From: Streptomyces roseicoloratus
GTDB lineage: Bacteria > Actinomycetota > Actinomycetes > Streptomycetales > Streptomycetaceae
Direction of reading: 5' to 3'
NCBI RefSeq assembly: GCF_004117935.1
Contig: NZ_SDOY01000089.1
Location: 1-43,637 of the forward strand
Length of the DNA stretch: 43,637 nt
Shown: positions 26,121-36,305 of the stretch, piece after piece
Layout: the number at the start of each line of letters is the position of its first letter
How positions within the stretch are numbered: position 1 is the stretch's first letter
Program-made: the position numbers and the translations under genes
The notes under the pieces: model-generated
Database searches by the model: none
What the model was told of the DNA's origin: nothing
The model's input: the letters and a program-made list of their open reading frames with translations, nothing else

Positions 26121-26939
26121 TCAGGTCCGGTCGTCGGTCAGCGCGCCGTAGAGGCCGGGCCGCCGGTCGCGGAGGTACGGGTTGAGCGCGCGGGACGCGG
26201 CGAGGACGTCGGGGTCGACGTCACCGAACACGAGGTCCTCGCCCTGGCCGGCCCGGGCCCGGGCGGTGCCGTCGGGGGCGGCGAGGGCGGACCGGCCGAC
26301 GAACGCGAAGTCGCCCTCGGGTCCGGTCCGGTTGGCGTACGCGATGTAGAGCTGGTTCTCGAAGGCGCGTACGGGGACCACGGCGTCGGGCACGATCTCG
26401 GCGGGGTGCATGAGCGCGGTCGGCACGAGGAGGAGGTCCGTGCCGGCCAGCGCCTGCGCCCGGACGTTCTCCGGGAACTCGACGTCGTAGCAGATCATCA
26501 GGCCGACGGTGAGTCCGCCGAGCTCCGCCTGGACGACGCTCCGGTCTCCGGGCGTGAACCACTTCAGCTCGAAGTCGCCGAAGAGGTGGGTCTTGCGGTA
26601 GTTCGCCAGCAGGGTGCCGTCGGCACCGACGAGCCGGGCCGCGTTGTAGACGACGCCGTGCCGCTCGGTGTCGCGCTCCGGATAGCCGTAGGCGACGGCC
26701 AGGCCGTGGCGGGCGGCGATCCCGGCGGCGGCGCGGGCGGACGGGCCGTCGGCCGGCTCGGCCAGGCGGGCGATGTCGGCGCCGATGGCGTAGCCGGTGA
26801 GGAAGAGCTCGGGTGCGACCAGCAGCCCGGCCCCCGCGGCGGCGGCACGGGCCGCGGCCTCATCGAGGAGCTTCAGATTCGCGGCGACGTCACCGAGCTG
26901 TCCGGAGCTCTGGAGCAGGGCGGTGCGCAGCGCGGGCAT
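26121..26939 (-). CDS. davA: nitrilase-superfamily amidase, DavA-like (5-aminovaleramidase)
   Basis: It hydrolyses an omega-amino or related amide to the acid, the step after the neighbouring monooxygenase. The 272 residues hold the Glu-Lys-Cys triad: Glu44 (APELFLTGY), Lys116 (NYRKTHLFGDF) and Cys150 (GLMICYDVEFPE). YGYPERD and the short ~270-residue length match DavA rather than larger nitrilases. The ATG at 26939 has AGGA upstream, and a longer frame has none. It is first in the operon with davB and sits behind a promoter with three TTGCG boxes. Confidence 0.82.
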   Translation of the reverse strand: MPALRTALLQSSGQLGDVAANLKLLDEAAARAAAAGAGLLVAPELFLTGYAIGADIARLAEPADGPSARAAAGIAARHGLAVAYGYPERDTERHGVVYNAARLVGADGTLLANYRKTHLFGDFELKWFTPGDRSVVQAELGGLTVGLMICYDVEFPENVRAQALAGTDLLLVPTALMHPAEIVPDAVVPVRAFENQLYIAYANRTGPEGDFAFVGRSALAAPDGTARARAGQGEDLVFGDVDPDVLAASRALNPYLRDRRPGLYGALTDDRT

Positions 26940-26995
26940 GGCGTTCCTCGTGGGGGCGGAGGGGAGGGTGAGACTTCCAAAGGAAGACGTCAAAA

Positions 26996-27025
26996 ACGGT
27001 ACGGTTTCGGACTCACCCGGGACAA
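26996..27025 (-). promoter_or_regulatory. promoter of davA-davB
   Basis: On the coding strand TTGTCC (-35) and TACCGT (-10) have an 18-bp spacer. The predicted RNA start near 26989 leaves a 50-base leader before davA. Confidence 0.6.
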
Positions 27026-27034
27026 GGCGAGACC

Positions 27035-27093
27035 GTTGCGGACCGACCGTCGAACCGTTGCGCGATCTCCGGTGACCGCGGCGAATCGTTGCG
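27035..27093 (-). promoter_or_regulatory. three GTTGCG boxes upstream of davA, probable Lrp sites
   Basis: GTTGCG occurs at 27035-27040, 27057-27062 and 27088-27093, with gaps of 16 and 25 bp, and 9 bp between the nearest box and the -35. The same layout precedes the permease gene. Multiple boxes near two- and three-turn spacing suit an Lrp/AsnC octamer wrapping DNA. Confidence 0.65.
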
Positions 27094-27209
27094 CGCCGCT
27101 CCGCCCGCGGGCGGAGGACTCCCCCCGCCGCACGGCGGAGACCAGGACCCTGCCGCGGCCCGACGCCCCGGCGCGGCCGGCTGCGGAAGAGGGGAGGCCG
27201 GTACGACGG

Positions 27210-27240
27210 AGGGACCGCTCCACGGGGGTGGGCGGTCCCT
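27210..27240 (-). terminator. terminator of the permease-lrp operon
   Basis: AGGGACCGC and GCGGTCCCT form a perfect 9-bp stem with a 13-base loop, about 110 bases after the regulator's stop. Confidence 0.65.
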
Positions 27241-27348
27241 TCGTCGGTACGGGTCCGGGCCCGTCGGTCCGGGTCCGAGCTCATCGCACCGGGCTCGCCG
27301 GTCCGGGTTCTGTCCCGTCCGGGCCGTCGGGCCTGGCCGGTGCGTCCG

Positions 27349-27804
27349 CTACGCGGGCGAGCCGGAGGAGAAGCGCCGCAGCAGCGGCGAGAGCACCAGG
27401 ACGGACTTGGTGCGCTCCACGAAGGGCTCGCCCGCGATCCGCTCCAGGACGCGCTCGAAGTGGCGCATGTCGGAGGCGAAGACCTGGACGACGGCGTCCG
27501 CGTCACCGGTGACGGTCGACGCGGACACCACCTCCGGATACCGCTCCAGCCCTCGCCGGATGTCCTCCGGCGAGGTGTTGTGGCGGCAGTAGATCTCGAC
27601 GAACCCCTCGGTCTCCCAGCCGAGCGCCGCCGGGTCCACCCGTACGGTGAAGCCGGTGATGGCGCCCTCGGCGCGGAGCCGGTCCACGCGTCGCTTCACG
27701 GCGGGCGCGGAAAGACCGACCAGCGAGCCGATGTCGGCGTAGCTGCGGCGGGCGTCTTCCGCGAGGGCGTGGACGATGCGTTCGTCGAGGTCGTTGAGTC
27801 GCAC
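27349..27804 (-). CDS. Lrp/AsnC-family regulator
   Basis: This 151-residue feast/famine regulator has an N-terminal HTH (LNDLDERIVHALAEDARRS, YADIGSLVGLSAPAVKRRVD) and a C-terminal RAM/ACT-like domain that binds amino acids and drives dimer/octamer assembly (GFVEIYCRHNTSPEDI, VTGDADAVVQVFASDMRHFE). It starts at a GTG 10 bases after the permease stop with a weak ribosome-binding site, so it depends on coupling. Flanked by the permease and the davAB operon, it most likely controls both, using lysine or a related compound as effector. Confidence 0.88.
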   Translation of the reverse strand: MRLNDLDERIVHALAEDARRSYADIGSLVGLSAPAVKRRVDRLRAEGAITGFTVRVDPAALGWETEGFVEIYCRHNTSPEDIRRGLERYPEVVSASTVTGDADAVVQVFASDMRHFERVLERIAGEPFVERTKSVLVLSPLLRRFSSGSPA

Positions 27805-27814
27805 TACGGGTGGA

Positions 27815-29311
27815 TCACTTCTCTGCTGGAGCCTCTGCCACGGCCGGTGCCGTGGCCAGTCGGGAGCGGCGCATGCCGTACAGGAAGTAGAACACGAGAC
27901 CCGCGATCATCCAGCCGCCGAACCACATCCAGGTGATGGCCGGAAGGCTGAACATCATGTAGCCGCAGAAGAGGAAGCCCAGGATCGGGGTCACCGGGAA
28001 GAGCATCACCTTGAAGGTGCGGTTCATCTCGGGCCGCGTGTAGCGCAGGACCACGACCGCGACGTTGACCAGCGCGAAGGCGAACAGCGTGCCGATGCTC
28101 GTGGCGTTGGCCAGTTCGCCCAGCGGGATGAACGCGGCGAGGCCGCCGCAGAAGAGCGAGACGATCACGGTGTTGGCGCGCGGGGCCCCGGTCTTGGCGT
28201 CGACCTTGGCGAAGACCTTGGGCGCGAGGCCGTCACGCGACATCGCGAAGAGGATGCGGGTCTGGCCGTAGAGGACGGCGAAGACGACGCTGGCGATGGC
28301 GACGACCGCGCCCGCCGCGAGCACGACGCCCCAGAAGCTCTGTCCGGTGACGTCCTTCATGATCTGGGCGAGGGCCGCCTCGGTGCCCTCGAAGTCCTGC
28401 CACGGCATGGCGCCGACCGCGACCAGGGCGACCAGGCAGTACAGCACGGTGACGATCAGCAGCGAGAGCATGATCGCACGCGGCAGGTCCCGCTTGGGGT
28501 TCTTGGCCTCCTCACCGGCGGTGGAGGCGGCGTCGAAGCCGATGTACGAGAAGAACAGGGTGGCCGCCGCGGCGCTGATGCCGGTCACACCGAGCGGGGC
28601 CAGCGGGGCGTAGTTGCCCGCCTTGATGCCCATGAAGCCGATGCCGATGAAGAGCAGCAGCGTGACGATCTTCACCGCGACCATGATCGTGTTGATGCGG
28701 GCGCTCTCCTTCGCGCCACCCATCAGGAAGACCATCGCGAGGAGGACCACGACGAGGGCCGGGAGGTTGATGAACCCGCCCTCGCCGAGCGGCGCGGAGA
28801 CGGCGTCGGGGATGGTCACCCCGATGGTGCCGTCGAGCAGCTCGTTGAGGTACTCGCCCCAGCCGACCGCCACGGCGGCGACGGAGACGCCGTACTCCAG
28901 GACCAGGCACCAGCCGCAGACCCAGGCGATGAGCTCACCCATCGTTGCGTACGCATACGAGTACGAGGAACCCGAGACCGGTATGGAGCCGGCCAGCTCG
29001 GCGTAGGAGAGCGCCGAGAAGAGGGCGGTGAGGCCCGCGATGACGAACGAGATCGCGACCGCGGGGCCGGCGAGCGGGGTCGCCTCGCCGAGCACCACGA
29101 AGATGCCGGTGCCGAGCGTCGCACCGATGCTGATCATGGTCAGCTGCCACATCGTGAGCGAGCGGCGGAGCGAGCCGCCCTCGCCCTGTCCACCCTCCGC
29201 GACCAGGGCTTCGACCGGCTTGCGGCGGGTGAGGGCGGAGAGCCCGGTGGTCTTGCGGGCGGTCGTGACGTTCGTGTCGTCGACCGGTGGGGCTGCGCCG
29301 TGGTCCAGCAC
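27815..29311 (-). CDS. APC/CAT-family cationic amino acid permease
   Basis: This 498-residue carrier has 12-14 hydrophobic segments. The N-terminal lead (LRRSLTMWQLTMISIGATLG, TGIFVVLGEATPLAGPAV) and FFSYIGFDAASTAGEEAKNP are the CAT-type signatures of cationic amino acid transporters, a good match for lysine/arginine uptake. GTG start with GGAG 8 bases upstream. It is first in an operon with the Lrp regulator, and its promoter carries the same three boxes as davAB. The substrate is inferred from family and context. Confidence 0.87.
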   Translation of the reverse strand: MLDHGAAPPVDDTNVTTARKTTGLSALTRRKPVEALVAEGGQGEGGSLRRSLTMWQLTMISIGATLGTGIFVVLGEATPLAGPAVAISFVIAGLTALFSALSYAELAGSIPVSGSSYSYAYATMGELIAWVCGWCLVLEYGVSVAAVAVGWGEYLNELLDGTIGVTIPDAVSAPLGEGGFINLPALVVVLLAMVFLMGGAKESARINTIMVAVKIVTLLLFIGIGFMGIKAGNYAPLAPLGVTGISAAAATLFFSYIGFDAASTAGEEAKNPKRDLPRAIMLSLLIVTVLYCLVALVAVGAMPWQDFEGTEAALAQIMKDVTGQSFWGVVLAAGAVVAIASVVFAVLYGQTRILFAMSRDGLAPKVFAKVDAKTGAPRANTVIVSLFCGGLAAFIPLGELANATSIGTLFAFALVNVAVVVLRYTRPEMNRTFKVMLFPVTPILGFLFCGYMMFSLPAITWMWFGGWMIAGLVFYFLYGMRRSRLATAPAVAEAPAEK

Positions 29312-29441
29312 TGCGGAGGCTCCTTATCGCTGCCTGTAGACGAAGCGGGACCGCGGCGGTGCGCGGGCGTGCGAAGACAGCCCACGGGGGAAGGGGAAAC
29401 CGCCGAGCAGGCGGTCGCCGCCACTCCTGGTACGAGGCACG

Positions 29442-29471
29442 AGCCTAAGGCCCCGGGCTTCGCATCCGTAA
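29442..29471 (-). promoter_or_regulatory. promoter of the permease-lrp operon
   Basis: TTACGG (-35) and TAGGCT (-10) on the coding strand have an 18-bp spacer, as in the davA promoter. The predicted RNA start near 29435 leaves a leader of about 120 bases. Confidence 0.5.
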
Positions 29472-29480
29472 TGCAGGGTT

Positions 29481-29537
29481 GTTGCGCAGTCGCGGATGAT
29501 CATTGCGCGCTTGCGGCACAGACGGGGAAACATTGCG
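29481..29537 (-). promoter_or_regulatory. three (G/A)TTGCG boxes upstream of the permease
   Basis: GTTGCG at 29481-29486, ATTGCG at 29502-29507 and ATTGCG at 29532-29537 have gaps of 15 and 24 bp; the nearest lies 9 bp from the -35. An extra TTGCGG lies at 29511-29516. The rest of the divergent region to 29644 shows no other clear signal, so the boxes could also affect the SGNH gene. Confidence 0.65.
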
Positions 29538-29644
29538 CTCCCCCGCATGAATCGACACATCGGGGGCGTACGGAGGCCCGCGCGGGTGAAGGGACTCCTT
29601 GTGGCGCACGTCCCGCGCCGCACCCGCCGGAACGGAGGTACGAG

Positions 29645-30718
29645 GTGAGCTGGCTGGAGCCCGGACCCTTCCTGCGCGGTACGGCCTGGCGGGACGGTGA
29701 CCGGCCCGTCCGGGCCGATCCGGCGGACCTGCAACGGCTGCCCTGGGACATCGCCCAGCGGGCCGCGCTGCCGATCGGCGTGCGGGTGGAGTTCACGGCC
29801 GCGCCGGGGACCCGGGCCGTGCTGCTGCGGTACCGCGCGGCCCTTCCGCTCGCCGGTGACGCGCTGCGGGCGCTGCGGCACGGCTTCCAGCTATGGCGGG
29901 GCACGGACTGTGTCGCCGAGGTCTTCGCCCGGCCCGCGGAGGAGGGCTCCGTGCGCATCGAACTCCCGCCGGGCGGCGGCGAGTTCACCGTCCATCTGCC
30001 CGAGGGCCAGGCGCCGGTCGTGCGCGGTCTGCGCGCGGTCGGCGGCGTCGTCTCGCCCGCCCCGCGCCGCCCGCGCTGGCTGGTCCACGGCGACTCGATC
30101 ACCGAGGGCTGGTGGGCCACCCGCCCGGCCCGCTCCTGGCCCGCGACGGCGGGCCGGCTGCTCGGTCTCGACCCGGTCAACCTCGGCTACGCGGGCGGCG
30201 CACGCGGCGAACTCCCGCTCGCCGAGCAGCTCTCCCGTCTCCCGGGCGAGCTGATCACGCTCGCCTTCGGCACGAACTGCTGGGGGACGGTGCCGTTCTC
30301 GGCCTCGCTGATGTACGAGACCACGCGGGCGTTCCTGGCGCTCGTGCGGCGGGGTCATCCCACGACCCCGGTCCTCCTCCTCTCCCCCGTCCTGCGGCCG
30401 GAGGCGGAGGCGACGCCGAACGGGATGGGCGCGACGCTGGTGGAGCTGCGCGCGGCCATGGAGCGGGCGGCGCGGGACCGGGTCGGCGCGGGCGACGGAC
30501 GGCTCGCCGTCCTGCCGGGACGCGGCCTCCTGCGTCCGGAGCACCTGGCCGACGGCCTCCACCCGAACGACGCGGGGCACGCCGTGCTGGGCGCCGCGGT
30601 GGCGCGTGCCCTGCGCGAGGCGGGCTTCGCGCCGCCCACCGCCTCCACGGGCCCCGCGGGCCGCGTGGACACGCGGAGGGCCGGGAAGCCCGCAGAAGGC
30701 GCTCCAGGGCCCTTGTGA
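29645..30718 (+). CDS. SGNH/GDSL-type hydrolase
   Basis: This 357-residue esterase/lipase-like protein has an N-terminal beta-rich region (~1-135) of the SsfX3-type jelly roll (VRVEFTAAPGTRAVLLRYR). The SGNH domain follows: block I WLVHGDSITEGWW with the nucleophile Ser, NLGYAGGARGE (Gly), LITLAFGTNCWG (Asn) and the C-terminal DGLHPNDAGHAVLG (Asp/His). No signal peptide is seen, so it is probably cytoplasmic; the substrate is unknown. GTG start with GGAGG 6 bases upstream. It is divergent from the permease. Confidence 0.88.
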   Translation: MSWLEPGPFLRGTAWRDGDRPVRADPADLQRLPWDIAQRAALPIGVRVEFTAAPGTRAVLLRYRAALPLAGDALRALRHGFQLWRGTDCVAEVFARPAEEGSVRIELPPGGGEFTVHLPEGQAPVVRGLRAVGGVVSPAPRRPRWLVHGDSITEGWWATRPARSWPATAGRLLGLDPVNLGYAGGARGELPLAEQLSRLPGELITLAFGTNCWGTVPFSASLMYETTRAFLALVRRGHPTTPVLLLSPVLRPEAEATPNGMGATLVELRAAMERAARDRVGAGDGRLAVLPGRGLLRPEHLADGLHPNDAGHAVLGAAVARALREAGFAPPTASTGPAGRVDTRRAGKPAEGAPGPL

Positions 30719-30772
30719 GGGGCCCGAGGGCGGGAGGGGGCGGCCCCCCGTACGGGGAAGGGGCGCAGGGGA

Positions 30773-30816
30773 ACGCCGCGGGCCCCCGGGAGTGGTCTCC
30801 CGGGGGCCCGCGGCGT
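30773..30816. terminator. 20-bp perfect bidirectional terminator
   Basis: Arms at 30773-30792 and 30797-30816 pair perfectly (core CCGCGGGCCCCCGGGAG) around a TGGT tetraloop, between the convergent SGNH and GuaB1 genes. Confidence 0.85.
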
Positions 30817-30829
30817 CGGAGCGTGGGGC

Positions 30830-32704
<1,875 letters not shown>

Positions 32705-32718
<14 letters not shown>

Positions 32719-33211
32719 CCGCGACCACCTCCCTGAAGCTGCGGTAGTGGTCGTCCGTGTAGTACGTCTCCCCCTGCCGCCCGGTGACGATGCGCCGCGG
32801 CCCGCGGTCGCGTCCGCCCGGGGTCCTGACCGTGTACTCGCGGTAGTAGCCGCGCTCGCGCCGGGGCAGGACGCGCTCGAAGTTCGAGAAGACGGTGCCG
32901 TCCTTGGCGTACGGGAAGGGGCCGCCCTTCCGGATGAGGGCGAGGGTCGTGCGCGCCTCGGGCGGCAGGTCCGCCTCGCGCACGGTGGGGAGGCCGGAGG
33001 AGGGCGTGCGGCGGCCCGGGGGGTCCGCGGAGGAGCGGGAGGAGGCCGCGGGGAGACCGGAGGTGGCGGTGGACGCGACGGCCGCGGTGCGGGTCGTGGC
33101 GGCGGGGTCGCCCGGGCCGGTGGCGCCGCCGGAGCAGCCGGTGAGGCCCGTCAGGAACAGCGAGAGCCCGGCCAGGAGGGTGAGGCCGAGCCGGGCGCTG
33201 CGAAGGATCAT
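32705..33211 (-). CDS. lipoprotein ribonuclease, RNase Sa/barnase-like
   Basis: This 168-residue guanyl-specific type RNase has an unusual N-terminus: a lipoprotein signal (LAGLSLFLTGLTGC, lipobox Cys26) and a ~50-residue Ser/Thr/Ala/Pro stretch. The C-terminal ~95 residues follow RNase Sa: FSNFERVLPRRERGYYREYT, then RRIVTG and YYTDDHYRSF. The catalytic triad by position is Glu125, Arg140 and His155, spaced 15/15 (15/16 in RNase Sa). ATG 33211 is chosen because it starts the signal peptide. The enzyme would be anchored on the outer face of the membrane. Confidence 0.87.
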
Positions 33212-33301
33212 GGCCCCGATGCTGCCATCGCCGGGGCCGGCCCGCCGTGCGGGCGCGCCCACCGGGCGACGGGCGGGCGCGGTCGCGGGCGGGCCGCGGA
33301 G

Positions 33302-34351
33302 TCAGATGCCGTCGGGGTCCGCGCGGTCGAGTGCGGGGCGCGGGCCGGGGCTGGACTCGGTGAGCAGGTGGTCGGCCGCGGACCGGTCGGTCACCAGGCT
33401 GGTGACGAGACCGGAGCGGAGCACCGCGCCGATCGCCGCCGCCTTGCGCTGGCCGCCCGCGATGGCGACGACCTCGGGGATCCGGCGCAGCCGGTCCGCC
33501 TCGACGGTGATGCAGCGTTCCCCGAGGTCCCGGCCGACCCGGCGGCCCTCGGCGTCGAAGAGGTGCGCGGACATCTCGGCGGCGACGCCGAGCGAGGCGT
33601 AGTGGGCGCGCTCGGCGTCGGAGAGCATGTCGTGGACGGTCGAGATGCCCGGCTCCCAGGAGCCGATGGAGACGCAGGCGACGGTGACCTTGTCGAAGTA
33701 CTCGAAGGCCCGCGCGATGCCGGTCTGGCTGCGCAGGGCGTTGGCGGTGGCCGCGTCCGGCAGCAGCATCGGCGCGTAGATCGGGTGGGCCTCGCCGCCG
33801 GAGACCTGGGCGGCGCGGCGCACCGCCTCCACCGAGCCGCGCTCGGCCGTGCCCGCGTCGTACACGCCGGTGAGCTGGACGACGGTGCAGGGCGGCAGCC
33901 GGTCGAGGGCGGCGGCCATGTGGATGGTGGAGCGGCCCCAGGCGAGGCCCAGGACGTCGCCCTCGGTGACCAGCTCGCCGAGGAGGTCGGCCGCGACCTC
34001 GCCGAGGTTCTCGGGGTCGGGCGACTCGTCCTCGCCCTCGGCCGGCGACTCGACGACGACGGCGTGACGCAGCCCGTAGCGGGCGCGCAGCGCGTCGGAG
34101 CGCTCGGCATCCAGTTCGGCCGGCACGCGGATCTCGATGCGGACGAGGTCGCGCTCCAGGGCGGTCTCCAGGACCCGGGCCACCTTGAAGCGGCTCACGC
34201 CGAACTCCTCGGCGATCTGGATCTTGGATTTGCCCTCGAGGTAGAAGCGGCGCGCCATGGCCGCCGCCTGCACGAGTTCCGCGGGTCCCATGCGCAGGGC
34301 CGACCGTCCCGCCGACATACCCGCCACCGCGATCTCCTCACTGCTGTTCAC
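33302..34351 (-). CDS. SorC/DeoR-type sugar-binding transcriptional regulator
   Basis: This 349-residue regulator has an N-terminal HTH (MARRFYLEGKSKIQIAEEFG, VSRFKVARVLETALERDLV) and a C-terminal SorC sugar-phosphate-binding domain (LGLAWGRSTIHMAAALDRLP, VVQLTGVYDAG, GGQRKAAAIGAVLRSGLVTS). The family senses phosphorylated sugars. It lies downstream of rpe in the same direction, so pentose-phosphate or related metabolism is a possible target. The start is uncertain: GTG 34351 gives a protein-like MNSSEEIAVAGM lead; ATG 34318 is the alternative. Neither has a strong ribosome-binding site. Confidence 0.86.
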   Translation of the reverse strand: MNSSEEIAVAGMSAGRSALRMGPAELVQAAAMARRFYLEGKSKIQIAEEFGVSRFKVARVLETALERDLVRIEIRVPAELDAERSDALRARYGLRHAVVVESPAEGEDESPDPENLGEVAADLLGELVTEGDVLGLAWGRSTIHMAAALDRLPPCTVVQLTGVYDAGTAERGSVEAVRRAAQVSGGEAHPIYAPMLLPDAATANALRSQTGIARAFEYFDKVTVACVSIGSWEPGISTVHDMLSDAERAHYASLGVAAEMSAHLFDAEGRRVGRDLGERCITVEADRLRRIPEVVAIAGGQRKAAAIGAVLRSGLVTSLVTDRSAADHLLTESSPGPRPALDRADPDGI

Positions 34352-34533
34352 GTACGGCTGCCGCGTGCCCCCGGCGCGCTTCGTCGCTGCGCCGGGGCCG
34401 CTGCTTCTGCTGCTTTTCCTGCTTGCGTTCACGCTGTGGACTCACCGTTCATCCTGTCAGATCCGGCGGGTCCTGAGCGGTCGTGTCGACGGCCCGACGG
34501 GCCGCGTTCACGTGCCGGTCGGCCGGTGGAGGC

Positions 34534-35217
34534 TCAGTGGCCGCACGCCCAGGCCGCCGAGGCGGTCGCGGAGTCGGCCCTGGCCCGCAGGGAGCGGACG
34601 GCGTCGGCCGGGTCGGCGGCGCCGTAGACGGCGGAACCGGCCACGAAGACGTCGGCGCCGGCCTCGGCGCACCGCTCGATGGTGGACTCGGAGACGCCGC
34701 CGTCGACCTGGAGCCAGAGCTCCAGGCCGTGCTTGGAGATCAGCTCACGGGTGCGGCGGATCTTCGGCAGCATGATGTCGAGGAAGGCCTGGCCGCCGAA
34801 GCCGGGCTCGACGGTCATGATCAGGAGCATGTCGAGCTCCGGCAGCAGGTCCTCGAACGGTTCGATGGGCGTGGCCGGCTTGAGTGCCATGGACGCGCGG
34901 GCGCCCTTGGCGCGGATCTCCCGGGCGAGGCGCACCGGCGCGGCGGCCGCCTCCACGTGGAAGGTGACGGATCCCGCGCCGGCCTCCACGTACTGCGGGG
35001 CCCAGCGGTCCGGGTCCTCGATCATCAGGTGGCAGTCGAGCGGGGTGTCCGTGGCCCTGGCCAGCGACTCCACGATCGGGACGCCCAGCGTCAGGTTGGG
35101 CACGAAGTGGTTGTCCATCACGTCGACGTGCAGCCAGTCGGCTCCGTCGACCGCCTTCGCCTCATCGGCGAGCCGGGCGAAGTCCGCGGACAGGATGCTG
35201 GGATAGATCTGCGCCAT
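34534..35217 (-). CDS. rpe: ribulose-phosphate 3-epimerase
   Basis: It interconverts ribulose-5-phosphate and xylulose-5-phosphate in the pentose phosphate pathway. The 227-residue TIM barrel shows [10 protein letters not shown], the metal ligands [16 protein letters not shown] and [30 protein letters not shown] and [15 protein letters not shown], and the phosphate-site [14 protein letters not shown] last ~10-residue tail is Ala-rich. The ATG at 35217 begins the family's usual [12 protein letters not shown]. Transcription is separate from the lipoprotein gene upstream because a terminator intervenes. Confidence 0.96.
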   Translation of the reverse strand: MAQIYPSILSADFARLADEAKAVDGADWLHVDVMDNHFVPNLTLGVPIVESLARATDTPLDCHLMIEDPDRWAPQYVEAGAGSVTFHVEAAAAPVRLAREIRAKGARASMALKPATPIEPFEDLLPELDMLLIMTVEPGFGGQAFLDIMLPKIRRTRELISKHGLELWLQVDGGVSESTIERCAEAGADVFVAGSAVYGAADPADAVRSLRARADSATASAAWACGH

Positions 35218-35317
35218 GTGCCAAGCCTGCCATGTTCTTGAGGACTTCTTTGCCGCGGAGCGGTGTGGATCGTGCGCGGGACGCTTCACGCGGGGGACGT
35301 AATGGTACAGACCAGCC

Positions 35318-35345
35318 GATCCCGCCGGTAGGGTCCGGCGGGATC
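35318..35345 (-). terminator. terminator of the WXG-DUF1023-lipoprotein operon
   Basis: GATCCCGCCGG and CCGGCGGGATC form a perfect 11-bp stem with a 6-base loop, 3 bases after the lipoprotein gene's stop. Confidence 0.75.
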
Positions 35346-35348
35346 CTG

Positions 35349-36305
35349 TCACGCCTCCGCGGAATCCGTTCCGTCGACGGGCGTCGTCACGGCGACCCGC
35401 ACCGTACCGGTGGCCGAGACCACCACCTGCGCGACCGTGTGCTCCTCGGGGTGACCGGCGACGACGCCCGGGTGTCCGTCGGCCGTCGGCAGGGGGCGTA
35501 CGCGCCATCCCTCGCCCGCGAAGTACGCCCGCGCGCGTTCCACCACCCGCAGCCGCTCGTCCTCCGGCAGCGCCGGGGTCGACCAGGTGTGGTGCACCGC
35601 GGCCCCGGACCCGCCCGGGACCCTGCTCAGGCCCTCCCCCGGCTGCGCGGGCGCCGATCCGGCCCGCAGCACGTCGTAGATCCGGCTGGAGTGTCCGAGG
35701 GCGCGGCGCGCGGCGGGGTCGTCGGCGTCCTGGGGCTCGAACGCGGCGGGATCGGCGGCGGAGGAGGCCTTGTCCGGCGGGAGGAAGCAGGGGGACGTGA
35801 CCTTGAGGGAGGCGAGGCCCTCCTTCCTGGCGCGGTCGAGGACGCCGGTCACGGCGTTCATCCAGAAGTCGTCCGCCTTCGTGCGCATGTAGACCGCCGG
35901 GTAGTCGGTCTCCCAGTCCTGCTCGCCCGACTGGTTCACGTAGCCGTGCTTCCGCCAGGCGTCCCGTGCCTGGCGGACCAGGTTCTGCGCCTGGGTCCCC
36001 GGAACGCCGGTCAGCTTGTAGATGAGGGTGACCTGCACCCGGTCGTCGGGCCGGTGGTCGTCGTGGGCGAGGCAGGGGCCGACGGGCGCGGGGCCCATGC
36101 GCTCCAGCGTCGGCCGGGGCGACATGCCGTCGACGGCCTCCCCGATGATCTCCTCTGCCCGGGCGATCGCCTGCTGCTCGTTCATCACTACCTGCTTCGG
36201 TGCGTTTCCGCCGGTGTCGGGTCCGTCCTCCTGTGCCCCGCACGCGGTCGCCATGAGCGTCATGGCCAGCAGCGCGGCGGCCGGGACGGCCTTGCGTGGG
36301 TTCAC
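35349..36305 (-). CDS. hypothetical lipoprotein
   Basis: This 318-residue protein begins with a lipoprotein signal ([17 protein letters not shown]) and is predicted to be anchored outside the membrane. The mature part is soluble, with recognisable but unnamed stretches ([53 protein letters not shown]). The GTG start overlaps the stop of the hydrolase gene (GTGA), with AAGGA upstream, so it is coupled. It is the third gene in the operon with a WXG-like protein and a DUF1023 hydrolase. Function unknown; an accessory to their cell-surface role is a guess from context. Confidence 0.75.
   Translation of the reverse strand: MNPRKAVPAAALLAMTLMATACGAQEDGPDTGGNAPKQVVMNEQQAIARAEEIIGEAVDGMSPRPTLERMGPAPVGPCLAHDDHRPDDRVQVTLIYKLTGVPGTQAQNLVRQARDAWRKHGYVNQSGEQDWETDYPAVYMRTKADDFWMNAVTGVLDRARKEGLASLKVTSPCFLPPDKASSAADPAAFEPQDADDPAARRALGHSSRIYDVLRAGSAPAQPGEGLSRVPGGSGAAVHHTWSTPALPEDERLRVVERARAYFAGEGWRVRPLPTADGHPGVVAGHPEEHTVAQVVVSATGTVRVAVTTPVDGTDSAEA

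Larger units (their letters stand above)
26940..27348. other. intergenic region, davA leader and lrp 3' flank
   Basis: No convincing gene lies in these 409 bases. They hold the davA promoter, the three boxes described separately, and the lrp terminator. The stretch 27100-27200 shows only GC-rich low-complexity sequence. Confidence 0.6.

Noticed and set aside
24349..26939. Indole-3-acetamide (auxin) pathway: tryptophan 2-monooxygenase plus amide hydrolase
   Set aside because: The oxidase shares motifs with IaaM, but the N-terminal PITMFGPDFPYAYDDYL region and overall layout match lysine 2-monooxygenase much better, and the hydrolase is DavA-like nitrilase type, not the IaaH amidase-signature type.
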